From Rhabditoides inermis (lineage: Eukaryota > Nematoda > Chromadorea > Rhabditida > Rhabditidae), in NCBI GenBank assembly GCA_963966185.1, contig CAWZYM010000440.1, forward strand, positions 37,501 to 101,500: a stretch of DNA of 64,000 bases. Reading direction: 5' to 3'. Positions within the stretch are counted from its first letter, which is position 1. Each line of letters begins with the position of its first letter. This document shows, in pieces, positions 1 through 14,913 of this stretch. Both the position numbers and the translations under genes were made by a program. The notes under the pieces are model-generated. The model ran no database searches and was not told the origin of the DNA. It worked only from the letters and a program-made list of their open reading frames with translations.

Positions 1-2591
<2,591 letters not shown>

Positions 2592-2744
2592 GTCCTGCCC
2601 CCATAGACCACGCCCCCTCGAGTTCCGTCCGACTATTTATTACTTGTTGTGTATATTGTCATCTCACTCCCCCTAACCCGGGTGTTTCTGGTGGTGTGTT
2701 GTTGAACACGTCGGAGATCTATTTTCTATCCATTTGAGTATGCA

Positions 2745-2917
2745 TATAGTCGAATTGGATCCTATATGCCATCCGTGACATTTCACATGTTGTTCAGTTT
2801 CGTGCAACACAACGTATATGACTTCAAATATCCAAAACGCTTTGTGAGAGGGGATCGAACCCGTGGGCAGAACGCAACGATTGCGCGCTGGTGGCGCGCT
2901 CTACCACTGCCCCAATG
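2745..2917 (-). mobile_element. tRNA-derived SINE, left copy of an inverted pair
   Basis: Read on the - strand it starts with a tRNA-like head: an A-box-like gggcagtggtagagcgcg and a B-box-like ggttcgatccc. A tail of about 95 bp follows and ends near gactata. The tail matches the right copy (3041-3214) in inverse orientation, including gttgtgttgcacgaaact and tgtgaaatgtcacggatggc. The tRNA arms do not pair well, so this is a SINE and not a working tRNA gene. Confidence 0.7.
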
Positions 2918-3040
2918 AAGTTCATACACAGAGGTCATTGAATTTCGCATATATGTTTGCTCGTTAATTGCTCGTGATTGTACACTGAAGAGGCCAGTGG
3001 AGCTAGATGGGCTCTCTCTTCGATCTCTTAACCACTGCCT

Positions 3041-3214
3041 CTATGGCGCAGTGGTAGTGCGCGCCGCCAGCGCACAATTGCCGCGACCTATCCACGGGTT
3101 CGATTCCTACTTATGGAAGCATTTTGGATGTTTGATGACATGCATGTTGTGTTGCACGAAACTGCACAACATGTGAAATGTCACGGATGGCATATAGGAT
3201 CCAATCCGACTATA
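3041..3214 (+). mobile_element. tRNA-derived SINE, right copy of an inverted pair
   Basis: The head reads tggcgcagtggtagtgcgc (A-box type), then gggttcgattcc (B-box type). The tail is shared with the left copy. The two copies lie head to head with about 120 bp between them and look moderately diverged, so they are probably separate old insertions. Confidence 0.7.
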
Positions 3215-4174
3215 ACTTGTGATACACGTGCCAACATATTTCTGATAAAACGATAATCGTTCTATTTTGGAGAATACTCTGCCCTCTGAACGGCTATTTT
3301 AGTTTCTGAGTCTGATTCAGTCCGTGAATCAAACAACACTGTTTTTCATAACACCGTACTCATGATATGAAAGATTACTACGTGATACTACGGGTAGAGA
3401 AGTATGTCCTGTGATATTGTACTGTTGATCTGATCGATTCTCTCTTCCTGATATAACGGTAGCAGGTTACTAAAAGGCACTACTGTGGATAGACTTATGG
3501 TGTGATCGACAACAGTTCAATGCTAGCGCCTCGTTCACATCCCGTTCTCCTTTCCCTTGCTCCCCAAAATCAACAGCACCAAGCCGCGTAAAACGTATGT
3601 TTTATAGAGTGTTTCAAGGGGCGCGCGGGGCACGCGGGTTTTTGTGTCTCTTTTCTGTGCACGTTGTGCATCTCTTCTGTTTTCTCTAACCCAAAACAAC
3701 AACAGATGGCTCGCGGCGGGCGTGGGTCTCCTTTCAGAGAGCGCACAAGGCGGGGGCCGGCAAAGTGAATTGGAGAAGGGTGATCGGGGTATATCAAGCT
3801 AACAAAAGAACGCAACTACTACCAAAAGAATGATGAGGGGGTAAAACATGGACGGAGGAGAGGTGTGATACATATATATTATACATGTATATTAATATGC
3901 AACTACTACAAAAAAACTCGAAAATTAGGGGCGCTATAAAACGTGGATAGATGGGGGCTGCACGGATACCCGACAGTATGTGTATGTGGTGGGTTGGGGG
4001 AAGAGAAGGGAGGGAGGGAGGGGGAGGAAGAAAAAGGGAAGATCTATACACTCTACTTATTAGCTACATAATAATTCTGTACAGCCTCGTTCTTGTGTCT
4101 GTCTACTGCCTAAATGCTGCTAGGGGGATGCTCTCCACTTTGTACATGCACTCTTATGTACAGTATATGCGTGT
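3215..4174. other. intergenic, no gene seen
   Basis: Between the SINE pair and the 3' end of the minus-strand gene I see no conserved coding frame. A G-rich purine stretch lies near 3985-4030. The last few hundred bases should hold the 3' UTR of the minus-strand gene, but I find no exact AATAAA on that strand. Confidence 0.5.
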
Positions 4175-5852
4175 CTAGGCGCAGGGCGTCGACCAGATCT
4201 TCTCGATGTCCTTGAGAAGGCCCTCCATCTCCCTGTCCTCCTGTCGCTGTCCGATCGCTCCGAAGCCCCAGTCGGCGCGCGGAGTCCAGGCGGCCGAGCG
4301 AGGAGTGCCCGCCTCCAGCAGCCGCGGAGTCTCGCCCGCCCCGAACGACAGACCCGCGATGAACTTGTCCACGTTGAAGCCGCTCAGCTCGCCCTTCGGC
4401 AGAGACAGCGACGACGGACGAGACAGCTGCAACCGAAAGGGTTAGAACTGATACAACACGATAAGATCACTCCACTCACCTCCTCCTCGAGTTCCGGGAA
4501 CAGGGGCGCGTCATCCGAGACGCTGGACGAAGCGGACGAGTCCGAAATGACGTAGTTGGAGGGCATCTGTCCCCTGGCAAGCATGGCGCCGTAGCTGGGC
4601 TGGTGCGCCAGCTGGGTCGGCGGCGCGGGCAGCTGCTTCTTCATCATCTGCTGCGGCGTCTGCTGGGCGCCGGGCTGGCGCTTCTTCCAGCCGTCGACGG
4701 AGGCCATCTCGTAGAAGTAGCCGTCCGAGTCGGCGTCGTAGTACTTGGTGTGCGGCTGGCCGAACAGCGCCTGCTGGAGCAGCGCCGCCGCCGCCGCAGC
4801 CTGCTGCTGCTGCGCCTGCTGAGAGGCCGCCGCCGTGGCAGACGGCTTCTGCTGCTGCTGAGAGGCGAGCTCCGGGAAAGAGAATCAGTTACAGACTATC
4901 ACTGTATCGCAATCTCTTCCGCGAACAATATTCGTCACCGGTCACCCCTACCCCCCCCCCCCCTCTTTCTCTCGCTCTCTCGCTCTCTCTCGTTCTCTCG
5001 CCATGCTTACACTCCGTAAAACTCTGGTATCGTATGCAACCAATAAGGCGATTTTTACCGCACTACAAAAGTTACACAACGGTTTGTCTGATAATTTCGC
5101 GCGCGAGCGAGCCGAAGCGGGCTCGGATAAAACCCACTGTACTGTTATGGTTGCCATACGGTATGAACATATGGTCATCGGTCGTGAACCCATCTTCAGC
5201 GCCTTTCAAAAGATGTCACAAACCCGGCGCGAATTTGCCGCGGCCGCCCAGTATACGAGAAAGCGCGACAACCTGTCCAAGACGTTCGAGTGTCGCTTTT
5301 CACACACGCCTGCATTAGGCAGTTTGCCAGCATGCGTAACCTTGTAACATTACAAGATGTAAAATACTTTCACTAAAAAAAATTAATTTTGAAACGTATG
5401 TGTTCATATTGAACACATTTCACTATATAAACATCTCCCTATCATGAGACCACTGGGGTGCGCTTTTCGATCAGCCTGGCGCGTCCTTACCGTTTCTGGA
5501 CGCTAAAGCTACCATAAAAATTGCGATCTTTACGGTAAGCGCTTATCGTTCGGAAACGGTTGCGCTATTGCGCGCATACGATACCAGAAGTTTAAGGAGC
5601 AATGTGAGTCACGTTGTATCACCCCCTACTCCGCTCTCCACTCTCCACAAACACTCCCTCGCAGCGCGAAAAAAACGTGGATGCGGAACAGTGCCAACTA
5701 CTTTCTCCTACTTACTCTTCCGCACACACACACATTTTACTATTCACGATCGTCAACAATCTCTCACTCTCTCCCACACTTTCACATTTTGCGATCACCC
5801 TCAATACAACCCCACAAATAACATGTTTGTGTCAGCGCCAGCAACCGACCGG

Positions 5853-5901
<49 letters not shown>

Positions 5902-6618
5902 TACCTCTTTCACACACAAGGTGACATCAAAAACTAGAGTGCACACGCACGTGGAGTTGACCTATTGATCTCCCCCCCCCCCTCTCTCCCACTCGCTCCC
6001 TCCTCACCTGCTCCCTGAGCTTCTGTGCGACGGCGTTAGGCATGCGTCGGCGCCATCCCTTGGCCCCGTTCTGCTCGTAGTAGTAGCCGTTCGACGCCAC
6101 GTCATAGTACCAGTAGTCGTCCTGAACCAGGAAAGATGGTAAGCGAGCGAGTGCGCGAGTCAGCCTCACCTTGAAGTCCTGGACGATCTTCTGTCGGTCG
6201 TCGTGTCCGTCCTCGGAGTAGGCTGACTCGTCGGAGACGCAGCTGCTGTCGGTGCTGGGTTTCTTGGCGGTGCGGCGAGCGGCGCGGCGGCTGCGCGCCT
6301 TCTTCTCGCCCGCCTCGCCTCCCTTCCGGGCGCACGCCATCGCCGCAGCCTCCTTGGGGGTCGGGTCAGTGCACGCCGACGCTGCAAACCACACACTCAA
6401 TGCCAAGACTTCCATTCCACACCTCTACTTCTTTTATGGAAACCTGTGAAATAGATCTGACGAGTGAAAGTCATCATTCATCGAATATCGCGCTGATTAG
6501 TTATGAAATACCAGTAGGGGGACTCCTCACACAGTACAATCGCACAGCCTACGCGTACATGACTACTAGAACAACACGTGTCATCAGCTGATTGCGGGCT
6601 AGTCCCCCGCGTCCACTA

Positions 6619-6690
<72 letters not shown>

Positions 6691-6979
6691 TCCCTCTCCC
6701 TCTCTCTCTCTTGCCCCTCTCTTCCCTACTCACAAGTACAAGTGTAACCAGAGAGAAATGGTGATCCGAAAATTTGTTTGCCCTTTGCCATACAAAGTGT
6801 CACAGAGTAAAAAACGGAGAAAAAAACTGAGAAAACGCAAGATTCACCTTCAAACAATGAAAAAATAATTTGAAAAAAGCGTACGTACCGTCGAATAGAT
6901 CGTCGCGAAACCAGGCGAGGGTCTTGTTGTTTTTCGGGGCAGCGGCAGCAGCCGGGGCGGCAACGGTGGCAGAAGTCAT
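4175..6979 (-). CDS. unknown protein with two tyrosine-rich (YYD..S.GY.YE...GW..R) motifs
   Basis: Five exons on the - strand (6979..6889, 6381..6170, 6121..6008, about 4869..4480, 4426..4175) join in frame to 352 residues ending in TAG. The exon-4 acceptor could instead lie 12 nt further in. Exon 1 gives MTSATVAAPAAAAAPKNN. Exon 2 is basic and Ser-rich (possible nuclear signal KKARSRRAARR). Exon 3 carries WYYDVASNGYYYEQNGAKGWRRR. Exon 4 has a Gln/Ala-rich run, then a second copy, KYYDADSDGYFYEMASVDGW, and an acidic Ser patch. Exon 5 ends in LLKDIEKIWSTPCA. The two copies share the aromatic spacing and look faintly like the second half of a WW domain or an OCRE-type repeat, but I do not recognise the family. 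The intron between exons 2 and 3 is 48 nt; the 1.1-kb intron 3 holds a C/CT-rich run (about 4950-5000) and a (CT)n tract. Function unknown, perhaps a nuclear or RNA-associated adaptor. Confidence 0.82.
5398..5418. repeat. perfect 9-bp hairpin in intron 3 of the minus-strand gene
   Basis: The sequence atgtgttca-tat-tgaacacat is a perfect stem with a 3-nt loop, next to an A/T-rich stretch. Role unknown. Confidence 0.6.
5854..5897. repeat. (CT)n microsatellite, intronic
   Basis: Uninterrupted CT dinucleotides in intron 3 of the minus-strand gene. Confidence 0.95.
6619..6716. repeat. (CT)n microsatellite, intronic
   Basis: CT repeats with a few single-base breaks, inside intron 1 of the minus-strand gene. 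Confidence 0.95.
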
Positions 6980-7991
6980 GCTAGACGAGCAGGGGAAGTG
7001 GCAGCAGTAGCCACACAGCTGTCGCCGTGTCGAGATTAGCGTAACGCGGATCGCGCGTTCAACTAATGGGGAGAATGAGGTGGTGTGAGCACCTGCAAGC
7101 ATGTAATTAGTATACACGTAATTACACAACCTTGTGAAATGGACACGGAGTAGTAAACACGAATGCAAAATGAGAGACATGGCGAAATATGTATGGTCAC
7201 GAGTAGATAAGACACGTGCAATAGAAAGGGGACGGAAACAGACGGGGTGACCGACGAGACATTTCGAAATGGCCAGAGACACTTCGAGGAACGCTGGGGA
7301 GACAGTGAGAGTGAGAGACATTTAAGGGCAGTGTGCGGAAGGAGGGTGAGGGGAGAGGGGAGGGAGTGTGTGCGTGCAAGAGGAGAGAGGGAGGAGATTG
7401 TGGGAATGACTGGAGGAGGCGGGGCCGCCTGCCAACTGAGATGACCGAAAAGTCCACGAGTCCACACAGGACGTCACACAACATTCGCACAACCGCACAC
7501 CAAAACAGACGGCGGAAGCAAAGACGGAAACACAGCGGAAGAGGAAACTTAGAGGTCAACAAAACATTAACAAACTATGAATATGCAAATTTGATTTCCG
7601 TCCTTCCGCGTGAAATCAGATCTAGAGACCATGCGACAGTCGTAATAGAAGAGAAAAGAGAACAGAATCTCATTCATAACAACACAATGCGTACACCCAC
7701 AAACACACACATGCACCAAAACACCGGACGAAGCAGAAAAGCAATAACGCAGTGAGCGAGCGACGAGCAAAAGGACACTTTCGAAAACAAGTACACAAAC
7801 AGTAGATATACGCATGCAAACAGCTATAAGAGACTGTACGAAACACGCCACAACTCCACAACCATGCCGACAGAGTGACTCATACGAAAACACTGAAGAG
7901 ATAGGGAGGCGTGACAGCCGACACACTCCGCCTCCCCTGCACTATGAAATATGAAACACTGCAATCAGCTGATTCCAGGCAGGTCAGGCAG

Positions 7992-8024
<33 letters not shown>

Positions 8025-9073
8025 CGTGTATCACTTGACCAATCACACTCTCTCGCCTAAGAGAAAAAGAGGAAAGAGTCACATGTCGGAAGAGAAATAA
8101 ATACAAAAACGTCACACACACAATCGCAAAACGAGACACACTAGACACTACTAACAAATGTGTATACAGCAACAATACACACTTGTGACTTGTGATTAGA
8201 CGGTAGGAGGAGAAATAGAGGAATGGAGCCGCAACGGAGCAGGAGCATTGGCTGGAGGGAGTGTCGGTCGGGCCGAACCCTCCTCGTCCTCGGCATTATA
8301 TACGCCTCGCCTTGCTCCCTCCGCCCCTCCGAAGGACAGCCGAGGCAAGTGCAGCCACATCAGCTGATCGCCACGGGCCGCCCTCCCAGCTCGCCTCACT
8401 CTCGTCCCCCTCTCCACGGCTGGCGCTCCGCCCCCCACACACTCTCTCGTCGTGCTCTCTCGTCGTCAGGCACACAGTCATTGTGAACCATGGCAGACGG
8501 CAACAACACACGAGTACATGAGAACGTGCGGTGCAAGGGATAGAGTGGCGGTGGACGCAGGGCGAGGCGAGGCGAGCGAGGCGAGCGAGGCAAGGACGCA
8601 CGCACTATGTGTGCCCGAGGCCCGAGGCTCGGGGCGCTGGGCGCACGAATGATCTCACACCACACTCATTCACACCGAGCTCCCGCCCCAAAGACTCAAC
8701 GAGTTCAGCTTTGCAGACACAACTGCGAAGCTCCTAAAAAAGTACAAAAGTACAAAGCGCCCCAGGGGAGAAAGATAATTGGGAAAAGTTCAGTCGGTGG
8801 AACAGCTCAACCGTCTGTGTGTTTCGAAAAACGAAACACTTCAATTGTGGAATTCTCGGAAATCGGAATCATCCCCGCATTCCCATAAGCCTAAGCCAAC
8901 TTCTTCGAAAGTAAAGAGAGGCATTTCGATTAGCACACTTCTTTTTTCTATCACTCGTGGCTTTCACAACACCTATAACACCTATCTCACAACACCTTCA
9001 CAACACCTTATACGACACAGGCACACAAGCTGCGATCATGGAAAGACGCCGACAGTCTCTCTCACATGTTCAT
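6980..9073. other. upstream flank of the minus-strand gene, no other gene seen
   Basis: It should include the leader and promoter of the minus-strand gene. A TATA-like gtatataa lies on the - strand near 8293-8300, but no transcript start can be assigned. A (GA)n tract runs 7991-8024, and short GC-rich gcgag repeats lie around 8560-8595. Open frames here are short and overlap on both strands with no recognisable protein. Confidence 0.5.
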
Positions 9074-9084
9074 GCCTATCACAT
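9074..9084. repeat. target-site duplication, left copy (11 bp)
   Basis: gcctatcacat immediately precedes the repeat tail of the RTE fragment and recurs at 10246-10256 on its other side. Confidence 0.85.
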
Positions 9085-10245
9085 CAAATCAAATCAAATC
9101 AAATCAAATATTTATCCAGAATCGCTTATTCATGTACATATTGCACGCATGAGAGATGGTTTGGTTAGCGCTGGGAAATGAGATCGTTCCATTTTCGGCG
9201 GTCGTTGGTCACTGTCCGTCTCCATTCTTTGCGAGCATGTGTCCTCGGTAGATCGAAGGCATCTACGAAGTCATCCTCCCACTACTTGTGTGGTCGTCCA
9301 GGTCGTCCAGTCTTCTTGGGGGTCCAATTGACTGTAGCCTTTGCCCATCGATGGCCGTCCGCATTGTAGAGTCGTTCCGTGAACTTCCATTTCCGGTGTC
9401 GTACTTCTTGCAGAACGTCTCGTAGCCGAGTCATCTGCCGAATAGTGCTGCTCCGGATCCGGTCGCGTAGGGTGACTCCCAGCATCTGGCGCTCCATCTT
9501 CCGCTGCGCTGTCCGTAGTCGCATGAGTTCGTTTTGGGGGGAGACTCCATGTCTCACATCCGTACGTCAAACAGGGAAGTACTCCGGCGCGAAAGACCTT
9601 CCTGCGGAGTCGCATCGGAGCTCGTCGTAGTGTCAAGAAATGCTTGTGTCGTTGGAACGCGGCCCAGCCACTCTGGATGCGGCGGGTGATCTCGTCCACG
9701 TCGTTCTTCTGACAGCTCAGCAACCTCCCGAGGTAGTTGAACTCGTCCACATATTCTTTCCTCGTTCCGTCGAGGGTAATCTCCGTCTTGTGTGCGTTCG
9801 TCATCACCATCGTCTTCTTTCTGTTCACCTCCAGTCCGTACTTCTTGCTTTTCTCGGCAATGTCCTTAAGCATCCTTTCTGCTGCCGACGCAGATTTCGC
9901 GAAGACAGCCACGTCATCCGCATAGGCGAGGTGTGTCAGCTGCTTTCCGTCGATATCGAAGCCGGCGCCGCTGTACTTGAAATCCATTGTCCTGTACACC
10001 TTCGCGAGAACGCTGTTAAAGATGTAAGGTGAGAGGGGGCAGCCTTGCCGAGATCCTTTTCCGATAGAGATGTCAGCCTTCGAGTGTCGTAGTGCCACTC
10101 GCGTCTTTCCAGTAGAGTAGATTGCCTGCATTAGCCGTATGTAGCTCGCATCCATTTTGTCTTCTGCCAGAGAGCTCCATGCGTCGTCGAACTCCACACT
10201 GTCGTACGCCTTCTTGTAGTCGACAAATATAACGTACAGTTGTAG
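9085..10245 (-). mobile_element. 5'-truncated RTE-clade non-LTR retrotransposon
   Basis: The fragment is exactly bounded by 11-bp direct repeats. Its 3' end, at low coordinates, is a run of (ttgat) units preceded by gattctggataaat. This end is shared with the second RTE at 23856-25363, so both belong to one family. The 5' end breaks off inside the reverse transcriptase, just before the VDYKKAYDSV motif, as expected for incomplete target-primed reverse transcription. Truncated and damaged, hence not autonomous. Confidence 0.92.
9100..10245 (-). pseudogene. RTE reverse transcriptase fragment
   Basis: The frame shows RT motif A (VDYKKAYDS), SRQGCPLSP, and the catalytic YADD box. It continues through the C-terminal part with GWAAFQRHKHF and LTYGCETW. 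A frameshift near 9540 moves the reading into a second frame (MRLRTAQRKMERQMLG...), and a TAG replaces an expected Trp codon near 9282. The endonuclease domain and the first RT motifs are absent. Confidence 0.9.
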
Positions 10246-10256
10246 GCCTATCACAT
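10246..10256. repeat. target-site duplication, right copy (11 bp)
   Basis: Identical to 9074-9084. Confidence 0.85.
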
Positions 10257-10414
10257 ACACACGACATTTAGCATTCCGAGAAACAATGCCAATGCAGCGT
10301 ATGACTAACACGGAATGAGAGAAATACATAAATTCGACAAAGGTCGGACTGAACCTACATCGGCCTGACATTGACTAATTGAACGAGTATATTGCACATT
10401 TATCGAATATGAGA

Positions 10415-10454
<40 letters not shown>

Positions 10455-10811
10455 CGGAATGGGTGCCCAGAGGGCTCGAGGCAGTGGCTTCACAAAAGGA
10501 CAGGGTCCACTCCTCCTCATTTCACCACGCAATCGAATATGCGAGTATCTCTGAACAGAGGGGAAGCAGAGAGCTCACGCTCTCTCGCGTCAACCATATT
10601 GCGATACCTCCGAAAAGCACCTCTCTCTCTCTCTCTCTCTCTCATCAGCCCTCCTGGACACATTCTAATTGCAGCCAGCAGCGGGAGCCGAGAGGCACGA
10701 AAAAAAGGCGAGTGCGCCCTTCTCTGGCACAAGATCACATCTGGAATCGAGAAAACGAGGAAGAGCAGAGCGACAAATGAGAGCCACAACAACTAGTCGC
10801 GTGCGTGCAGG

Positions 10812-10879
<68 letters not shown>

Positions 10880-11689
10880 GTCGATGGTCGATAATGCGCA
10901 GTGGTCGATAGAGAGGAGACGTGCAAAGCAGTGGTCGATGAATAGGAGACGTGCAAAGTGCGCGGCATGGCTCGCCGCCGCCGCCGCCGCCGCTTGCAAC
11001 CATCCGCGCAGTCTCCCCCTGTTTCTCTCGCTCGAGCAGCCGCAGACCCCACGACATCGATCCCTCCCCTCTTTCTCTCTCTAAAGGGCTCCCCTCTCCG
11101 TCTCTCCGCCTCATTCCCTCCAATTATCCATGTTGACCGCGCGTCACATTTCACCAGCCACGAGCTCCTGCTCTCTGCTCTCACTTTCTCCCGCACCACA
11201 TCTGCTGTTTACAATTCCCATATAGCCAAGCGTGCGCATAAACAGTGCCAGTCGCTGCCTGCTCTAACATCACTGTCATTTCCCTCTTTCCCCACCCTCA
11301 CATCATCCGCATATAGAGAATGCCAATTTCCGGATTGACTCCTCATCCGCGGCCATTCCATGCATCACCCGCATATTATCACACTCCCACACAATAACGA
11401 AGAATGAAGAATAGGCATTGAGCTTACGAATGTAGCGCTCGCTCGCCCACTGGAGATTACTCACCGACTGAAATACGGTCAGGTGAACAGAAGTACAGAA
11501 GGCTGCTCCGCTAAGGACACCCAATCGCTAATTCAGCATCCAATCCTCGCGTCTCTCGGCGGCCCGCGTGGCCACACGGCCCGGCCGTAGTGTCACTCAT
11601 TTGTTCACTGACCGGTGAACTCATTGTCAGACGCACGCTGCGCATCAGTTCCGCGTCGCGGATGGCTCAAACAATTTGACAAAACTTGT
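10257..11689. other. intergenic with purine/pyrimidine tracts, no gene seen
   Basis: Contains (GA)n at 10418-10451, (CT)n at 10621-10643 and a longer (GA)n at 10815-10876, plus a (ccg)n run near 10975-10992. The long open frames here are read through these tracts and carry no recognisable domain. Confidence 0.55.
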
Positions 11690-11762
11690 GGCAGCGAACG
11701 GAATCGAACCTGCGATAAACAGATCACTGGCCGCTCTCGCTAACCACTAGACCATGAGACCA
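11690..11762 (-). mobile_element. tRNA-like sequence (SINE head or pseudo-tRNA)
   Basis: On the - strand it reads catggtctagtggttagcg (A-box/D-arm type), then caggttcgattcc (B-box/T-loop type). T-arm and acceptor pairing are poor, which argues against a functional tRNA. It resembles the tRNA-like core at 17132-17201: both share an ending of the type caaaac..tggc followed by ggaatcgaacc when read on the + strand. Confidence 0.6.
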
Positions 11763-13528
11763 TGTTCGCATCCTCTCAAAAAATGACAATTATGCTGAGC
11801 GTACTTTTCTTTAACATGGGAGACGCGTTGCGTGTGCGTCGCGTGCGTCTACCGTCACGCAAATCAGTGAACGCGCGCCCTGCGTGCAGGCTAGAGACAG
11901 AGTGCACTCACATGCCAGCCGACACAACAGCGTTCGTCTATCGAACCAAGAAAAAGGAGGACGAAAAAGGGAGAACGACGCCGCCCTGTCTGCAGACTAG
12001 TCGCACACGCACTCGCAGACTCGCAGACTCACAATCACTCATCCTGCAAGAAGCAGGGAGAGTGCATGTTGCGGACTCTCGATGTGTGAGCGCATGCAAT
12101 GTTCATGTCGATGCAAAAAAACGCTTGGCTCGCTCTCCGTTCTCATTTCCTATGCCCTCGCCATTTCCTTCCACGAACACCTCGTGACTCACCCTCTCTC
12201 CGTTCGCCGACCGTGTAGATTCAAGGAACTCTGAGGCGCCTGTCGTGAAAAACGGCGACGGGCGGCACGTGACTGGGGAGTGAGAGGGAGCAGACGGGTC
12301 GACGACGAGGCAGTCACAACACGACACACACACACATTCACGTGCTCTGAGTGGGAGGGGAGACGAGAGCCGAGCAAACGACTAGACTGAAGACCGTCGG
12401 CGAACGAAGATCAGACCCTTAAACATGGGCTATGTGAGAACACACAACTTGACAATCAGCACAGAACATCTACACTCCATTTTCCTCGTTTAGCATCCGA
12501 TGGAGCACGGATGCACTTTCGCCGGCAACACTCAATGGACTCGGGATGAGGATGGAGGAAGAATGGAACCACAGACGCGTTGGTCTCAACGCCAACGCGT
12601 CCGGTGACCACTCTGACCTTTCACAATGCCTGGGAACGTGCCGAAAAGATCGGGAGTGCAGAAGGAAAACATATCCGAAGTCGTATTTCACACGCAGGCA
12701 CGTCTTCGCCTCCGCTCGCTTCGTCCAAACAATGCGGTCAATTGTCTAATCCAAACACACTTACTACTATAAACATCGTTTGGCTATAAATACCGAAGAG
12801 AGTCACGGATCATGCACTCTCGACGTGACACTCTGCAAGCAAAGAAAAAGTCGCTTCATCAGGTACGCATGCCCTTTTTACGCTAGAGGAACAGAACTAT
12901 ACCCCCAGAAGCTGTTTCTCTCGCGACAGAAGCTGTTTCTCTCACGGCTCACGGGTCGCTAGTGGATACGCACAGATACAAGCGAATAAACGAACACAGA
13001 CGACCACAGATATCTATTTCACCACTCCACAACACTTCCTTCCTCTTCTGAATCACTCACTCAGCACGTGCACGCAACGCAAGAACGACACGGGATTCCA
13101 ACGAGGAAGGGAGGAAGGGGAGCTCTCTCGCTGTCTTCCTCTTCCCTTTCCCTTATTCCGCCCTCACTCTCAAGCTTCCGTCTCGACCAAAACAAGACTC
13201 ACGCACATAATGGAAAAAGTCGCGGCTGACCGAAGACTGAGTGAGTGCAGGCAAGTACAAGCTTCGCACATCGTCCATGACTCACACTTGCTCACTCAAA
13301 GTGACAAACATGGAGCTTACTCTGAATACCCGCAGGGACAGCGACCGAGGCGATAGAGTAGAACACGGATACACACAAAGTGCGAGTGCGAGCCGAAAAG
13401 GACTGCGCTTGCTTGTCGCGGCCGCAGCCGCAAAGGACAGCCGAGGCAGGCGCCCGTAAACAGCAACATTAACAACAACAAGTGCATGCATGCGACCGGG
13501 CGACGCACTTATAGCATACATGGACACG

Positions 13529-13599
<71 letters not shown>

Positions 13600-14913
13600 G
13601 GAGGAAAGGGGAGGAGGAAAGGACAAGACTACTTACGGCAAAGCACTCTATCGCATCACAGCTCACGACTCACTCAGTCCATGGACGATGTGAAGCTGCA
13701 AAACTGCACGCTGTCAGTTGAGAGAGCCTGTCAACAACGGCGGCGACACAACAATGCCAGTGCTCGTTTGCACCTCTTTTGCTCCGTCACCAGCGCGTGA
13801 GTCGCGTGCCGCCTCCCGTTCACATGCCTAGCAGACAGCTGCGCTTCTCTTGTCGCAAACGAACATAGATCAGACTAGTTACCGCTTGTCTCTCGCTCTC
13901 TCGCACTCGGATACCATGTGTTCAGTGCAACATCGTGGACTCACTCCATCAACCCGATCGAATCACTTAATTACCCGGCTGTTACGCGCTACGCGTCTGT
14001 GAGCTCATGGCGGGCACACGCGGAGATCAAGCGCAAAGATGAGAGGTGCTACTATCAACGGGTTCGACGGCTCGTTCGCACGTAGAGAGGAAATGGGAAG
14101 GAAAGGGGAAGTGATATGACGGGACGCGGGACTATCACACGAATTCCCGGATGGGGAGCGAGCTATAAGGGGAATTTCACGTGATATCGTGATAAGAGAA
14201 AGTGCTGGCGCGCTTGCACGGCCGAATGATACGACATGACCCAAGCCCTTGTCGCTTTGAACCATCCTACATTCTCTCTTTTTCTCCCCTCCCTCTCGCT
14301 AACAAAATCCACATATTGTTGCTAGCCGCTGCAGCATATAGCACGCCCCAGACGACACAAAACAGCAAGCCTGCTCCAGTTATATTAGTTTCAATCAATA
14401 AACGAACGAAAAAAACACGTCATTGCAAATGCAGCCTCCCACTCATTCCCCATAACACGAGCAATAAAGCAGAATCGGCCATCGCGCGGTGCGAAACAGA
14501 CATTGCGGTCTCTATGCTATAGAATCTGCGGCAATATGCTAAATGCAAGCCGCGCGTTGCCCGTGTTCCAATTGTAGAACATGAAAAAGAAGGAGAGACA
14601 AGGGATTAGCGTGTCAGCTGTGGGAGGCGTCATAATAGAGGAGCGATACTCACAACGACGCAACTCGGCGTCAGAACAGATTAGAGAGACGTCAAACGTC
14701 AGACGGCGACGGGGCCGAAACGAAAGAGAAGAACACCCTGCAACGACGGAACGACGCACATTTAAAATAATAATATTTATTTAGAATAGCCTATTATGAG
14801 GAAAGCGTAAATTGTCACCCGACTAGCGTCAGAGGGACATGCGCACACGAGTAATCAATCAATCGTATATCCGGAATCGTTATATCTGAATATGATATGA
14901 CAACACAATCATA
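11763..14913. other. long intergenic stretch, no gene seen
   Basis: Nothing with recognisable coding content. Notable pieces are a 16-bp direct duplication (agaagctgtttctctc, 12907-12945) and a (GA)n tract at 13529-13597. Confidence 0.5.
13529..13597. repeat. (GA)n microsatellite
   Basis: GA dinucleotides with a few A insertions. Confidence 0.95.

Noticed and set aside
5003..5347. Overlapping 114- and 94-codon frames in intron 3 of the minus-strand gene
   Set aside because: Two overlapping frames of similar length without recognisable protein features, on the strand opposite the host gene.
11690..11762. Functional tRNA gene
   Set aside because: A and B boxes are present, but T-stem and acceptor pairing are poor.
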